DNA from: Pseudomonadota bacterium
Lineage (GTDB): Bacteria > Pseudomonadota > Gammaproteobacteria > Xanthomonadales > Rhodanobacteraceae
Length of the DNA stretch: 7,101 bases
Direction of reading: 5' to 3'
Assembly: GCA_021798675.1 (NCBI GenBank)
Contig: JAJZGE010000088.1
Location: forward strand, 1-7,101
Positions 1 through 5,965 of this stretch are shown in pieces. Made by a program: the position numbers and the translations under genes. The first letter of the stretch is position 1; the number at the start of each line of letters is the position of its first letter. A model generated the notes under the pieces. It was not told the DNA's origin and ran no database searches. It saw only the letters and a program-made list of their open reading frames with translations.

Positions 1-906
1 GCCGCGGCCAGCAGTGTCGCTGCGGCGAGTTCCAGCGACGACGGCGGCGACGACCAGAACGATGCCGACTGGCCGCAACAAGGCCCCTCGCCCGAACAGG
101 TGCTGTACGCCCAGCCGCAAATGCTGCGGGACGAGCTGGCCAAGCTTGGCCCGCGCGTCCCCGGCAAGCCCAACCTCTATCTGGTGGCCTTTGCCGGCGA
201 CGGCAGCCAGGACGTGTTCCGCAACGAAGCGGAATACGCCGCCACGATGTTCCGCAAGCGCTTCGGCGCCAGCACCCACACCCTGGTGCTGGAGAACAAT
301 CCCGCGTCGCTTTCCTCGTACCCGATCGCCGGCTGGAACAACCTCGAAGCGGCGCTGGACGGGCTTTCCAGGGTGATGCATCCGGACGACATCCTGATGC
401 TCTACCTCACCACGCACGGCAGCGACGATCACGAGCTGCTGGTGGACATGGATCCGCTGCCGCTGGACCAGATCGGCGCGCAGGACCTTGCCGACATCCT
501 CAAGGAGCATGCATTCAAGTGGAAGGTGGTGGTGGTCAACGCCTGCTACTCCGGCGGCTTCATCCCGCCGCTGGCCACCAAGGGCACGCTGGTACTCACT
601 TCCGCGCGCACCGACCGCAGTTCGTTCGGCTGCGGCACCGAATCGGATCTCACCTATTTCGGCCACGCTTTCCTGGTCGATGCACTGAACCACACCGACA
701 ACTTCATCAATGCCTTCGACCAGGCCAGAACCGAGATCGCGCAGTGGGAGCAGCACGACAAGCTCACGCCATCGCGGCCGCAAAGCTACGTGGGCGACGG
801 CATCGAAGACGAGCTGGCGGCCTGGCGCAAGGGCATCGCACCCGGCCCCTCCGTGCGCTTCATGCCCGCGCCCGCGGCGTCCGCCCCCGCCACGGCGGGT
901 CTCTGA
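1..906 (+). CDS. C13 family (legumain-like) cysteine peptidase, 5' end missing
   Basis: The reading frame is open from the first base of the window to the TGA at 904-906, so the gene starts upstream and 301 residues are visible. A GTG at 100 could be a start, but the 33 codons before it continue in frame as a Ala/Ser- and Asp-rich stretch typical of a linker, so a truncated view of a longer protein is more likely. The peptidase domain follows: LYLVAFAGDGSQDVF, then the catalytic His in YLTTHGSDDH (His codon at 415-417), then the catalytic Cys in VVVVNACYSGGF (Cys codon at 544-546), then TSARTDRSSFGCG and YFGHAFL. This His...Cys dyad and its spacing match the Peptidase_C13 family, clan CD. The last 20 residues are Ala/Pro-rich. 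Bacterial members are often membrane-anchored or exported, but the N-terminus that would show this is not present. The substrate is unknown. It is convergent with the his operon and not obviously related to histidine synthesis. Confidence 0.88.
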   Translation, partial: AAASSVAAASSSDDGGDDQNDADWPQQGPSPEQVLYAQPQMLRDELAKLGPRVPGKPNLYLVAFAGDGSQDVFRNEAEYAATMFRKRFGASTHTLVLENNPASLSSYPIAGWNNLEAALDGLSRVMHPDDILMLYLTTHGSDDHELLVDMDPLPLDQIGAQDLADILKEHAFKWKVVVVNACYSGGFIPPLATKGTLVLTSARTDRSSFGCGTESDLTYFGHAFLVDALNHTDNFINAFDQARTEIAQWEQHDKLTPSRPQSYVGDGIEDELAAWRKGIAPGPSVRFMPAPAASAPATAGL

Positions 907-915
907 AACCGTGTG
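907..915. other. 9-base convergent intergenic spacer
   Basis: Only 9 bases lie between the stop codon of the C13 peptidase gene (904-906) and that of hisIE (916-918 on the minus strand). There is no room for a classical terminator. The nearest hairpin, CCCGC-CACG-GCGGG at 886-899, lies inside the peptidase coding region and has no T-tract on either side. Transcription from each direction presumably runs into the other gene, or ends by a factor-dependent route. Confidence 0.7.
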
Positions 916-1539
916 TCAACGCGTGGCGTGACGCCGCGCCAGCACGGCTACTGCATCGGCCAACGACAACCCCCGCGCACGCAGCAACACGGCAAGGTGG
1001 AACAGGAGATCCGCCGCTTCGCCCAGCAACTCCTCCTCGCCCTGAGCCACGGCGGCGAGCGCGGTCTCCACGCCCTCCTCGCCCACTTTCTGCGCGATGC
1101 GGCGGATACCACCCTCGAACAACGCGGTGGTGTAGCTGCCTTGCGGGCGCCCGGCATCGCGCTGCGCCACGAGCGCATCGAGCTCGGCGAGGAAGCCCAG
1201 CGGCAGACCCGCCTCATCGCCGAAGCAACTGGACGTTCCGTTGTGGCAGGTCGGGCCATGCGGCTCGGCCTGCACCAGCAGGGTGTCGGCATCGCAATCG
1301 ACGCGGATGGACTTCAGCGCCAGCACATGCCCGGAGCGCTCGCCCTTGGTCCAGAGGCGCTGCTTGCTGCGGCTCCAGAAGGTGACGCGGCCGCTGCGCC
1401 GGGTTTCCGCCAGGGCCTCCGCATTCATGTAGCCGAGCATCAGCACCTCGCCGCTCAGCCAGTGCTGCACGATGACAGGCAGCAAGCCGTCGCCTTTCGG
1501 CCAGTCGAGTCGGGAAAGATCGGTGTTGGAATCAGCCAT
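916..1539 (-). CDS. hisIE: Bifunctional phosphoribosyl-AMP cyclohydrolase / phosphoribosyl-ATP pyrophosphohydrolase
   Basis: This 207-residue protein catalyses steps 2 and 3 of histidine synthesis: hydrolysis of PR-ATP to PR-AMP (C-terminal HisE domain), then opening of the adenine ring to give ProFAR (N-terminal HisI domain). In HisI (about residues 8-112) the metal sites are visible: DCDAD at 81-85 gives three Asp plus Cys82, and CHNGTSSC adds Cys98 and Cys105, the expected zinc and magnesium ligands. The HisE part (about 117-207) has the MazG-like helical motifs GEEGVE (153-158) and EAADLLFH (174-181). The length matches the E. coli fusion (about 203 residues). I chose the ATG at 1539 because a CAGGT Shine-Dalgarno-like site lies at 1546-1550. 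An in-frame ATG at 1560 would add MPAAGIP and lacks an obvious ribosome site. It is the last gene of the operon and is separated from hisF by a repeat-bearing gap. Confidence 0.96.
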   Translation of the reverse strand: MADSNTDLSRLDWPKGDGLLPVIVQHWLSGEVLMLGYMNAEALAETRRSGRVTFWSRSKQRLWTKGERSGHVLALKSIRVDCDADTLLVQAEPHGPTCHNGTSSCFGDEAGLPLGFLAELDALVAQRDAGRPQGSYTTALFEGGIRRIAQKVGEEGVETALAAVAQGEEELLGEAADLLFHLAVLLRARGLSLADAVAVLARRHATR

Positions 1540-1545
1540 CGGAAT

Positions 1546-1550
1546 ACCTG
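1546..1550 (-). promoter_or_regulatory. Putative ribosome binding site deciding the hisIE start
   Basis: On the minus strand CAGGT lies 6 bases upstream of the ATG at 1539. It is a moderate match to the anti-Shine-Dalgarno complement. The alternative ATG at 1560 is preceded by GCACGCGTGACGC, which shows no purine-rich site. The site therefore favours the shorter protein, whose first residues MADSN lead quickly into the conserved LDWPKGDGLLPV block. Confidence 0.5.
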
Positions 1551-1592
1551 CTGCCGGCATGCGTCACGCGTGCGATGAAAGGGGGTTCTGCC

Positions 1593-1685
1593 GTCATTCC
1601 AGCGACTGGATGCGCCGTCCCTGTACCGAAGACACTGGATGACCCGACACTCGCCTACTGGAAACCCGGCTTTCGCCGGAACGAC
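1593..1685. repeat. Degenerate palindromic repeat-like element between hisF and hisIE
   Basis: The ends are imperfect inverted repeats: GTCATTCC at 1593-1600 and GGAACGAC at 1678-1685 (7 of 8 pair). Each end can also fold on its own. On the left TCCAG-CGA-CTGGA spans 1598-1610; on the right CCGGC-TTTC-GCCGG spans 1666-1679, which in the his transcript is a 5-bp stem capped by a GAAA tetraloop. The word ACTGGA occurs three times (1605-1610, 1634-1639, 1657-1662). The style (GTCATTCC..GCGA..CCGG..ACTGGA) resembles the abundant intergenic repeats of Xanthomonadales and other proteobacteria whose core reads TTCCGGCGAAAGCCGGAA. That family link is from memory and would need a genome-wide copy count. 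There is no transposase gene, so if mobile it would be a non-autonomous, decayed copy. Confidence 0.6.
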
Positions 1686-1688
1686 AAG

Positions 1689-2462
1689 CTAGGGAATACG
1701 TACCGCGATACCCTGCGCCTGCAAGTACTGCTTGAGCGCGGGAATCGCGATCGCGCCGGAGTGGAACACGCTCGCGGCCAACGCGCCGTCCACGTCGGCG
1801 TCGACGAAGGCAGCGCGGAAATGTTCGATGGCCCCGGCACCGCCCGAGGCGATCAGCGGCACATGGCACAGCGCACGCACCGCGCCGAGTTGTTCGAGGT
1901 CGTAGCCCTGCCGTACGCCGTCGCTGCCCATGCAATTGAGCACGATCTCGCCCGCACCCAGACACTGCGCCTCGGCCACCCAATCCAGCGTGCGGCGCGC
2001 CAGGGCGCGCGTCTTCGACGGGTCGCCGCTGTACTGGCGCACGCGCCACTCGCCGTCGGCATCGCACAGCGAGTCGATGCCCACCACCACGCATTGCACG
2101 CCGAAGGCCGCGGCGAGTTCGGCAATCAGCTCCGGTCGCTCCAGCGCAGGCGAGTTCACCGACACCTTGTCCGCACCCGCATGCAGCACGGTGCGCGCGT
2201 CGTGCACCGAACGGATGCCGCCGGCCACGCAGAACGGAATGTCGATGACACGGGCCACTTTCTCCACCCAGCCACGGTCCACGCTGCGCCCCTCCGGGCT
2301 GGCGGTGATGTCGTAGAACACCAGCTCGTCGGCGCCTTCGTCGCGGTAGCGCAACGCGAGATCCACGATGTCGCCCATCACCACGTGGTCGCGGAAGCGT
2401 ACGCCCTTGACCACCAGGCCGTCGCGCACGTCGAGGCAGGGAATGATGCGCCGGCTCAGCAT
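1689..2462 (-). CDS. hisF: Imidazole glycerol phosphate synthase, cyclase subunit
   Basis: This 257-residue (beta-alpha)8 barrel closes the imidazole ring. With ammonia from HisH it converts PRFAR to imidazole glycerol phosphate and AICAR. The two catalytic aspartates sit at exactly the expected places: Asp11 in IIPCLDV and Asp130 in VVVGIDS. The phosphate-binding loops are present as VAGGIRS (79-85), GADKVSVNS (96-104) and ASGGAGA (205-211), and [13 protein letters not shown] (176-188) matches the gammaproteobacterial form of the active-site loop. The length is normal. The start ATG at 2462 overlaps the hisA stop by 7 bases and has a strong GGAGG ribosome site inside hisA (2470-2474), 7 bases upstream. 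The stop is TAG at 1689-1691. It forms a heterodimer with the product of hisH, two genes upstream. Confidence 0.98.
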   Translation of the reverse strand: MLSRRIIPCLDVRDGLVVKGVRFRDHVVMGDIVDLALRYRDEGADELVFYDITASPEGRSVDRGWVEKVARVIDIPFCVAGGIRSVHDARTVLHAGADKVSVNSPALERPELIAELAAAFGVQCVVVGIDSLCDADGEWRVRQYSGDPSKTRALARRTLDWVAEAQCLGAGEIVLNCMGSDGVRQGYDLEQLGAVRALCHVPLIASGGAGAIEHFRAAFVDADVDGALAASVFHSGAIAIPALKQYLQAQGIAVRIP

Positions 2463-3184
2463 GCCAAGGCCTCCGCCACCGTGAAGCGGCCCTCCAGCAA
2501 CGCGCGCCCGAGGATCACGCCGCGCGCGCCCGCTTCGCGTGCCGCGCGAATGTCGTCAAGCGAACGCACGCCGCCGGAGGCCTGCACCGCCAGTTGCGGC
2601 ACGGCATCGGCGAGATGGCGATACAGGTCGAGATTGAAGCCGGCCAGCATGCCATCGCGTTCAATATCGGTGCAGAGCAGATGGCGTGCGCCCCGCGCCG
2701 CGTACCACGGCGCCAGCTCGTCCAGCGTGCGTGTTTCCGTTTCGATCCAGCCTGCGCTGGGCAGAGTCCAACGCCCCTCGATGCGGCGCGTGTCGAGCGC
2801 CAGGGTGACCCGTTCGCTGCCATGCCCGTCCAGCCAGCCGGCCACGCGCTCGGGATCGCGGATCGCCACGCTGCCCACCACCACGCGCGACACGCCGGCG
2901 TCGAACAGGCGCCGCAGGTCGGCCTCCTCGCGTACGCCGCCACCGGCCTGCACCTGCAGGCCGTCGCGAGCGATGGCCTCGATCACCGCGAGATTGCCGA
3001 GGCTGCCCGAGCGCGCACCGTCCAGGTCGACCAGGTGCAGCCAGCGTGCGCCGTCGTTGGCGTAGCGCCGCGCCACCGCACGCGGATCGTCGGCATAGGT
3101 GGTCTGCTGCGCATAGTCGCCCTGCTTCAGGCGCACCACGCGGCCGCCGCGCAGGTCGATAGCGGGAATGACGTCGAAACTCAT
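2456..3184 (-). CDS. hisA: ProFAR isomerase (phosphoribosylformimino-AICAR phosphate isomerase)
   Basis: This 242-residue barrel enzyme performs the Amadori rearrangement of ProFAR to PRFAR. The general acid/base pair is visible as Asp10 in [10 protein letters not shown] and Asp131 in TLALDTR. The half-barrel phosphate motifs appear as QAGGGVR (79-85), VVGSVA (102-107), [10 protein letters not shown] (171-180) and QASGGVRS (201-208). Size and fold match HisA and the paralogous hisF next to it. The frame stays open for 45 more codons upstream (to 3319), but those lie inside hisH and are Arg-rich, so the ATG at 3184 is chosen: it forms an ATGA overlap with the hisH stop and starts directly with the conserved [14 protein letters not shown]. 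No strong Shine-Dalgarno site is seen, which suggests that translation depends on coupling to hisH. Confidence 0.98.
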   Translation of the reverse strand: MSFDVIPAIDLRGGRVVRLKQGDYAQQTTYADDPRAVARRYANDGARWLHLVDLDGARSGSLGNLAVIEAIARDGLQVQAGGGVREEADLRRLFDAGVSRVVVGSVAIRDPERVAGWLDGHGSERVTLALDTRRIEGRWTLPSAGWIETETRTLDELAPWYAARGARHLLCTDIERDGMLAGFNLDLYRHLADAVPQLAVQASGGVRSLDDIRAAREAGARGVILGRALLEGRFTVAEALAC

Positions 3185-3771
3185 CGTTCGAGAAAATTCC
3201 GGAGGAGCTTCGCGCCGACGGCGGCGGAACGCTCGGGGTGGAACTGCATGCCGTGGAAATTGCCGCGCGCCACCACGGCGGAAAACGGTTCGCCGTAGTC
3301 GGCGGAAGCCAGCGTCCACTCGTTCAACGGCACCGCATAGCTGTGCACGAAGTACGCCTGCTCGCCCGCACTCAAGCCATGCAGCAAGGGATGTTCACGC
3401 TGCACCGACAAGCCGTTCCAGCCCATGTGCGGCACGCGCAGGCCGGGTCGCTCCGCGAAGCGGCGCACCGTAGCCGGGATCAGGCCGAGGCATGCGGTAT
3501 CGCCCTCCTCGGAATGCGCGCACAGCAGTTGCATGCCGAGGCAGACGCCGAGCACCGGCTGGGTCAGCGAACGCATCAGCTCGACCAGGCCGAGCTCGCG
3601 CAGCCGCGCCATGCCCGGGCCGGCTGCGCCTACGCCGGGCAGGATCACCTTGTCGGCCGCGCGGATCGTCGCCGCATCGGCCGTGAGCGCCGCATCCACG
3701 CCGAGGCGTTGCAGCGCATAGCGCACCGAGCCGATGTTGGTGCCGCCGGCATCGACCAGCACCACGGCCAT
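3181..3771 (-). CDS. hisH: Imidazole glycerol phosphate synthase, glutamine amidotransferase subunit
   Basis: This 196-residue class I (triad) glutaminase releases ammonia from glutamine and channels it to HisF. The catalytic triad is complete: Cys77 in GVCLGMQ, and His178 and Glu180 in GMQFHPERS. The oxyanion region appears as LPGVGAAGPGM (44-54), and PHMGWNGL (114-121) is the usual HisH signature. The ATG at 3771 shares its A with the TAA stop of hisB (TAATG), and AAGGGGG at 3779-3785 is a good ribosome site. The same frame remains open upstream through hisB to 4866, but that part has no HisH similarity and is a high-GC artefact. The gene ends in TGA at 3181-3183, inside the hisA ATGA junction. 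The HisH-HisA-HisF order is the usual enterobacterial/xanthomonad arrangement. Confidence 0.98.
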   Translation of the reverse strand: MAVVLVDAGGTNIGSVRYALQRLGVDAALTADAATIRAADKVILPGVGAAGPGMARLRELGLVELMRSLTQPVLGVCLGMQLLCAHSEEGDTACLGLIPATVRRFAERPGLRVPHMGWNGLSVQREHPLLHGLSAGEQAYFVHSYAVPLNEWTLASADYGEPFSAVVARGNFHGMQFHPERSAAVGAKLLRNFLER

Positions 3772-4838
3772 TACAGCGCCCCCTTGGTGCTGGGCAGCTC
3801 GTCGCCCTCGCGGCGGATCGCCTGGCGCAACGTGCGCGCCACCGCCTTGAAACAGGCTTCCACCATGTGGTGCGCATTCTCGCCGCGCACCGCGAGGTGC
3901 AGGTTGGCGCCCAGCGTCTCGCACAGCGAGCGGAAGAAGTGCGGCACCATCTCCACCGCCAGCTCGCCCACGCGATCGCGCGGGAAGCCCCCTTCGAACA
4001 CGAAATACGGTCGCCCGGAAAGATCCAGCCGCGCCTCCGCCGCGCTCTCGTCCATCGGCAGGCAGAATCCGTAGCGGCCGATGCCGCGCTTGTCGCCCAA
4101 CGCCTGCTTCAATGCCTGCCCCAGCGCCAGCGCGCAGTCCTCGATGGTGTGGTGCTCGTCGATGTGGATGTCGCCGTCGCAGGCCAGTTCCAGCGCGAAA
4201 CCGCCGTGCTTGCCGATCTGCTCCAGCATATGGTCGAAGAAGCCGAGGCCGGTGTGCACCCTGGGCTCGGCGACCTGGTCGAGATCGACGCGCACCCTGA
4301 TGCGGGTTTCCCGGGTGTTGCGCACCACCGAAGCGACGCGCGGCGCATCCAGTACCTGATGCGCCAGCTCTCCCCAGGCCATGCCTTGCGCCCCCACGCG
4401 GAAGCCGCGCACGCCGATGTTCGCGGCGAACTGCAGGTCGGTCTCGCGGTCGCCCACCATCGCCGAGGCGGATCGGCTCCAACTGTCGTCGGCGAGCCAG
4501 CCGCGCATCAGGCCGACGCCAGGCTTGCGCGTATCCAGCCCCTCGTGCGGAAAGCTGCGATCGATCAGTACCTCGTGGAAACGGATGCCCTGCGAGGAAA
4601 GGATGCGCATCAGCAGCTCGTGCGGGCCGGTGAAATGCATCTCGGGGAAGCTGTCCGTGCCCAGCCCGTCCTGGTTCGTCACCATCACCAGTTCGAAACC
4701 CGCGGCGACGAAGCGCTGCAGCGCGGCGATCACGCCGGGCAACAGGGCCAGCTTCTCGTAGCTGTCGATCTGCTCGTCGTCCGGCTCCTCGATCAGGCAG
4801 CCGTCGCGATCGACGAACAGGATCTTGCGCTTGTTCAT
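3771..4838 (-). CDS. hisB: Bifunctional histidinol-phosphatase / imidazole glycerol phosphate dehydratase
   Basis: This 355-residue fusion catalyses two non-consecutive steps: dehydration of IGP to imidazole acetol phosphate, and dephosphorylation of histidinol phosphate. The N-terminal HAD phosphatase (about 1-165) shows the nucleophile motif FVDRDG (Asp10, Asp12), motif II in VMVTNQDG (Thr54), Lys105 in RKPG and MVGDRETD (Asp130, Asp134). The dehydratase (about 170-355) shows [15 protein letters not shown] (200-214), HHTIED (229-234) and HHMVE (323-327), the manganese-binding histidine clusters, and ends in LPSTKGAL. The length equals that of E. coli HisB. The zinc ligands of the E. coli phosphatase domain (Cys93, His95, Cys101, Cys103) are Asp93, Ser95, Leu101 and Thr103 here. 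The ATG at 4838 overlaps the hisC stop (ATGA), with GGGGGA as a likely ribosome site 5 bases upstream. Confidence 0.98.
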   Translation of the reverse strand: MNKRKILFVDRDGCLIEEPDDEQIDSYEKLALLPGVIAALQRFVAAGFELVMVTNQDGLGTDSFPEMHFTGPHELLMRILSSQGIRFHEVLIDRSFPHEGLDTRKPGVGLMRGWLADDSWSRSASAMVGDRETDLQFAANIGVRGFRVGAQGMAWGELAHQVLDAPRVASVVRNTRETRIRVRVDLDQVAEPRVHTGLGFFDHMLEQIGKHGGFALELACDGDIHIDEHHTIEDCALALGQALKQALGDKRGIGRYGFCLPMDESAAEARLDLSGRPYFVFEGGFPRDRVGELAVEMVPHFFRSLCETLGANLHLAVRGENAHHMVEACFKAVARTLRQAIRREGDELPSTKGAL

Positions 4839-5965
4839 GCCGATCCCCCGGCAAAACCCCGGCCATCCATGGCCGGACTCTTCAGGAAGGCCGCTCCGTT
4901 GGCCACACCCTCACTGGACGCCAGCACGGCCAGCACCTGCGCATTGTCCGCCGGAGTGCCGAGGGTGATGCGCAACGCGTCGCCGAGCCCCGGATAGCGG
5001 CGCACGTCGCGCACCACGATGCCCGCCTCGGACAGGCAGCGATACGCGGCATCGGCATCGTCGAAGCGCACGGTGAGGAAATTCGCCTGCGAGGGCAGCA
5101 CGCCACGCACGCCCGGCAGGCGGGCCAGCGCCGCACGCATGCGCGCACGCTCGCCGCGCACCACGTCGATGTGGGCGCGCGCGTTCGCCTGCCCCCAGCC
5201 CGACAGCGCGAGCAGGGCCGCATCGACGCAGGGCAGCGGCAGCGGGTACGGCGGCATGATCCGGCGCAGCAAGCCGATCACCTCCGGATGGGCGAGCAGG
5301 CAGCCGATGCGCGCGCCCGCCAGCGCCCAGGCCTTGGACAACGTACGCAGCACCGCAAGGTTGTCGAACGTATCGAGCAGGTCGGCCACGCTGCCTTCGT
5401 CGGCGAACTCCACGTAGGCCTCGTCCACCACCAGCAGGGCGCGGCGATCCAGCGCCCGCGCCAGCCGCTCGATGTCGGCGCGCGGCACCACGCTGCCTGC
5501 CGGATTGTTCGGCGTGCAGACGAATACCAGCTTTACCGCATCGGTGACCGAAGCCAGCACCGCATCCACGTCCAGCGTGAAGTCGCGACGCAGCGGCACC
5601 TCGAACACACCGGCGTCCTGGATGCGCGCGCTTACCGCATACATGCCGAAGGTGGGCGGCTGGATCAGGATGGCATCCCGTCCGGCACGGCAGAATGCAC
5701 GCACCAGCAGGTCGATCGCCTCGTCGCTGCCGCGGCCCACCAGCAGCTGTTCGCGCCGCATGCCGTACAGGCGCGCAAGCACGTCGACCAGCGCCGGCGG
5801 CTGCGGTTGCGGATAACGGTTGCAGCCCGTGCCGTTGTCGCCGGTGGGCGCCCACGCCGATTCGTTGGCGTTGAGCAGGAGTTGCCCACCGCTGGCTTCC
5901 ATGCGTGCCGAGGAATACGGTTGCAGGGCGCGGATTTCCGCCCGCGCCAGATCGAGCACGCTCAT
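4835..5965 (-). CDS. hisC: Histidinol-phosphate aminotransferase with extended C-terminus
   Basis: This 376-residue PLP-dependent fold-type I aminotransferase converts imidazole acetol phosphate and glutamate to histidinol phosphate and 2-oxoglutarate. The key residues are present: NANES (32-36), CTPNNPAG with Asn154, VVDEAYVEF with Asp181 and Tyr184, the PLP lysine Lys211 in [14 protein letters not shown] with Arg219, and the substrate-carboxylate Arg332 in LRITLG. Family members such as E. coli HisC are about 356 residues long; here about 20 extra residues follow [10 protein letters not shown], including [15 protein letters not shown], part of which is encoded by a perfect palindrome. The ATG at 5965 overlaps the hisD stop (ATGA), and GGAG at 5974-5977 lies 8 bases upstream. 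The stop TGA overlaps the hisB start. The tail is unlikely to touch the active site, whose motifs lie well before it. Confidence 0.97.
   Translation of the reverse strand: MSVLDLARAEIRALQPYSSARMEASGGQLLLNANESAWAPTGDNGTGCNRYPQPQPPALVDVLARLYGMRREQLLVGRGSDEAIDLLVRAFCRAGRDAILIQPPTFGMYAVSARIQDAGVFEVPLRRDFTLDVDAVLASVTDAVKLVFVCTPNNPAGSVVPRADIERLARALDRRALLVVDEAYVEFADEGSVADLLDTFDNLAVLRTLSKAWALAGARIGCLLAHPEVIGLLRRIMPPYPLPLPCVDAALLALSGWGQANARAHIDVVRGERARMRAALARLPGVRGVLPSQANFLTVRFDDADAAYRCLSEAGIVVRDVRRYPGLGDALRITLGTPADNAQVLAVLASSEGVANGAAFLKSPAMDGRGFAGGSA
4859..4876. repeat. Perfect palindrome in the 3' end of hisC, upstream of the hisB start
   Basis: CCGGCCAT-CC-ATGGCCGG is an 8-bp perfect inverted repeat with a 2-base centre. 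In the his transcript it would fold as a GC-rich hairpin ending 20 bases before the hisB ATG, with effective loop about 4-6 bases. Next to it CCCCGGC occurs twice (4846-4852 and 4857-4863), separated by AAAA; the first copy overlaps the hisB ribosome site. It encodes part of the unusual HisC tail (SPAMDGRG). It could be a fragment of a dispersed genomic repeat or a local structure affecting hisC-hisB coupling; the window alone cannot decide. Confidence 0.65.

Larger units (their letters stand above)
1540..1688 (-). other. hisF-hisIE intergenic region, about 149 bases
   Basis: This is the only real gap in an otherwise overlapping operon. It holds the degenerate inverted repeat at 1593-1685 and, nearest hisIE, about 50 bases of non-repeat sequence containing the ribosome site. 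I see no convincing -35/-10 promoter pair on the minus strand and no T-tract that would make its hairpins act as a factor-independent terminator. Open frames crossing it on either strand have no recognisable protein motif. Confidence 0.7.

Noticed and set aside
14..376. A 120-codon open frame on the + strand in a second frame of the peptidase gene
   Set aside because: It overlaps the C13 peptidase frame, which has clear catalytic motifs, and its translation is low-complexity Arg/Pro/Thr.
886..899. Hairpin CCCGC-CACG-GCGGG as a terminator for the peptidase gene or hisIE
   Set aside because: The stem is short, lies within coding sequence and is not followed by a T-tract on either strand.
1593..1685. 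CRISPR-like or insertion-sequence interpretation of the intergenic repeat
   Set aside because: There is a single degenerate inverted-repeat unit with no regular spacers, no transposase and no clear target-site duplication.
1575..3065. A 496-codon open frame on the + strand across hisF and hisA
   Set aside because: It lies antisense to two genes with complete catalytic motifs, starts in the repeat-bearing gap, and its translation is rich in Arg, Ala and His with no recognisable motif. Long antisense frames are expected in high-GC coding DNA.
3185..3319. Longer hisA start at 3319
   Set aside because: The 45 added residues are Arg-rich, overlap hisH in another frame and lie outside the HisA fold; [11 protein letters not shown] is the family start.
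3772..4866. Upstream extension of the hisH frame through hisB, which would make a 561-residue protein
   Set aside because: The extension is Arg/Gly-rich noise in an alternative frame of hisB. HisH homology starts exactly at the ATG at 3771 with a ribosome site.
3867..4997. A 376-codon + strand open frame antisense to hisB
   Set aside because: Its composition is a codon-phase mirror of hisB, it has no motifs, and hisB is intact on the other strand.
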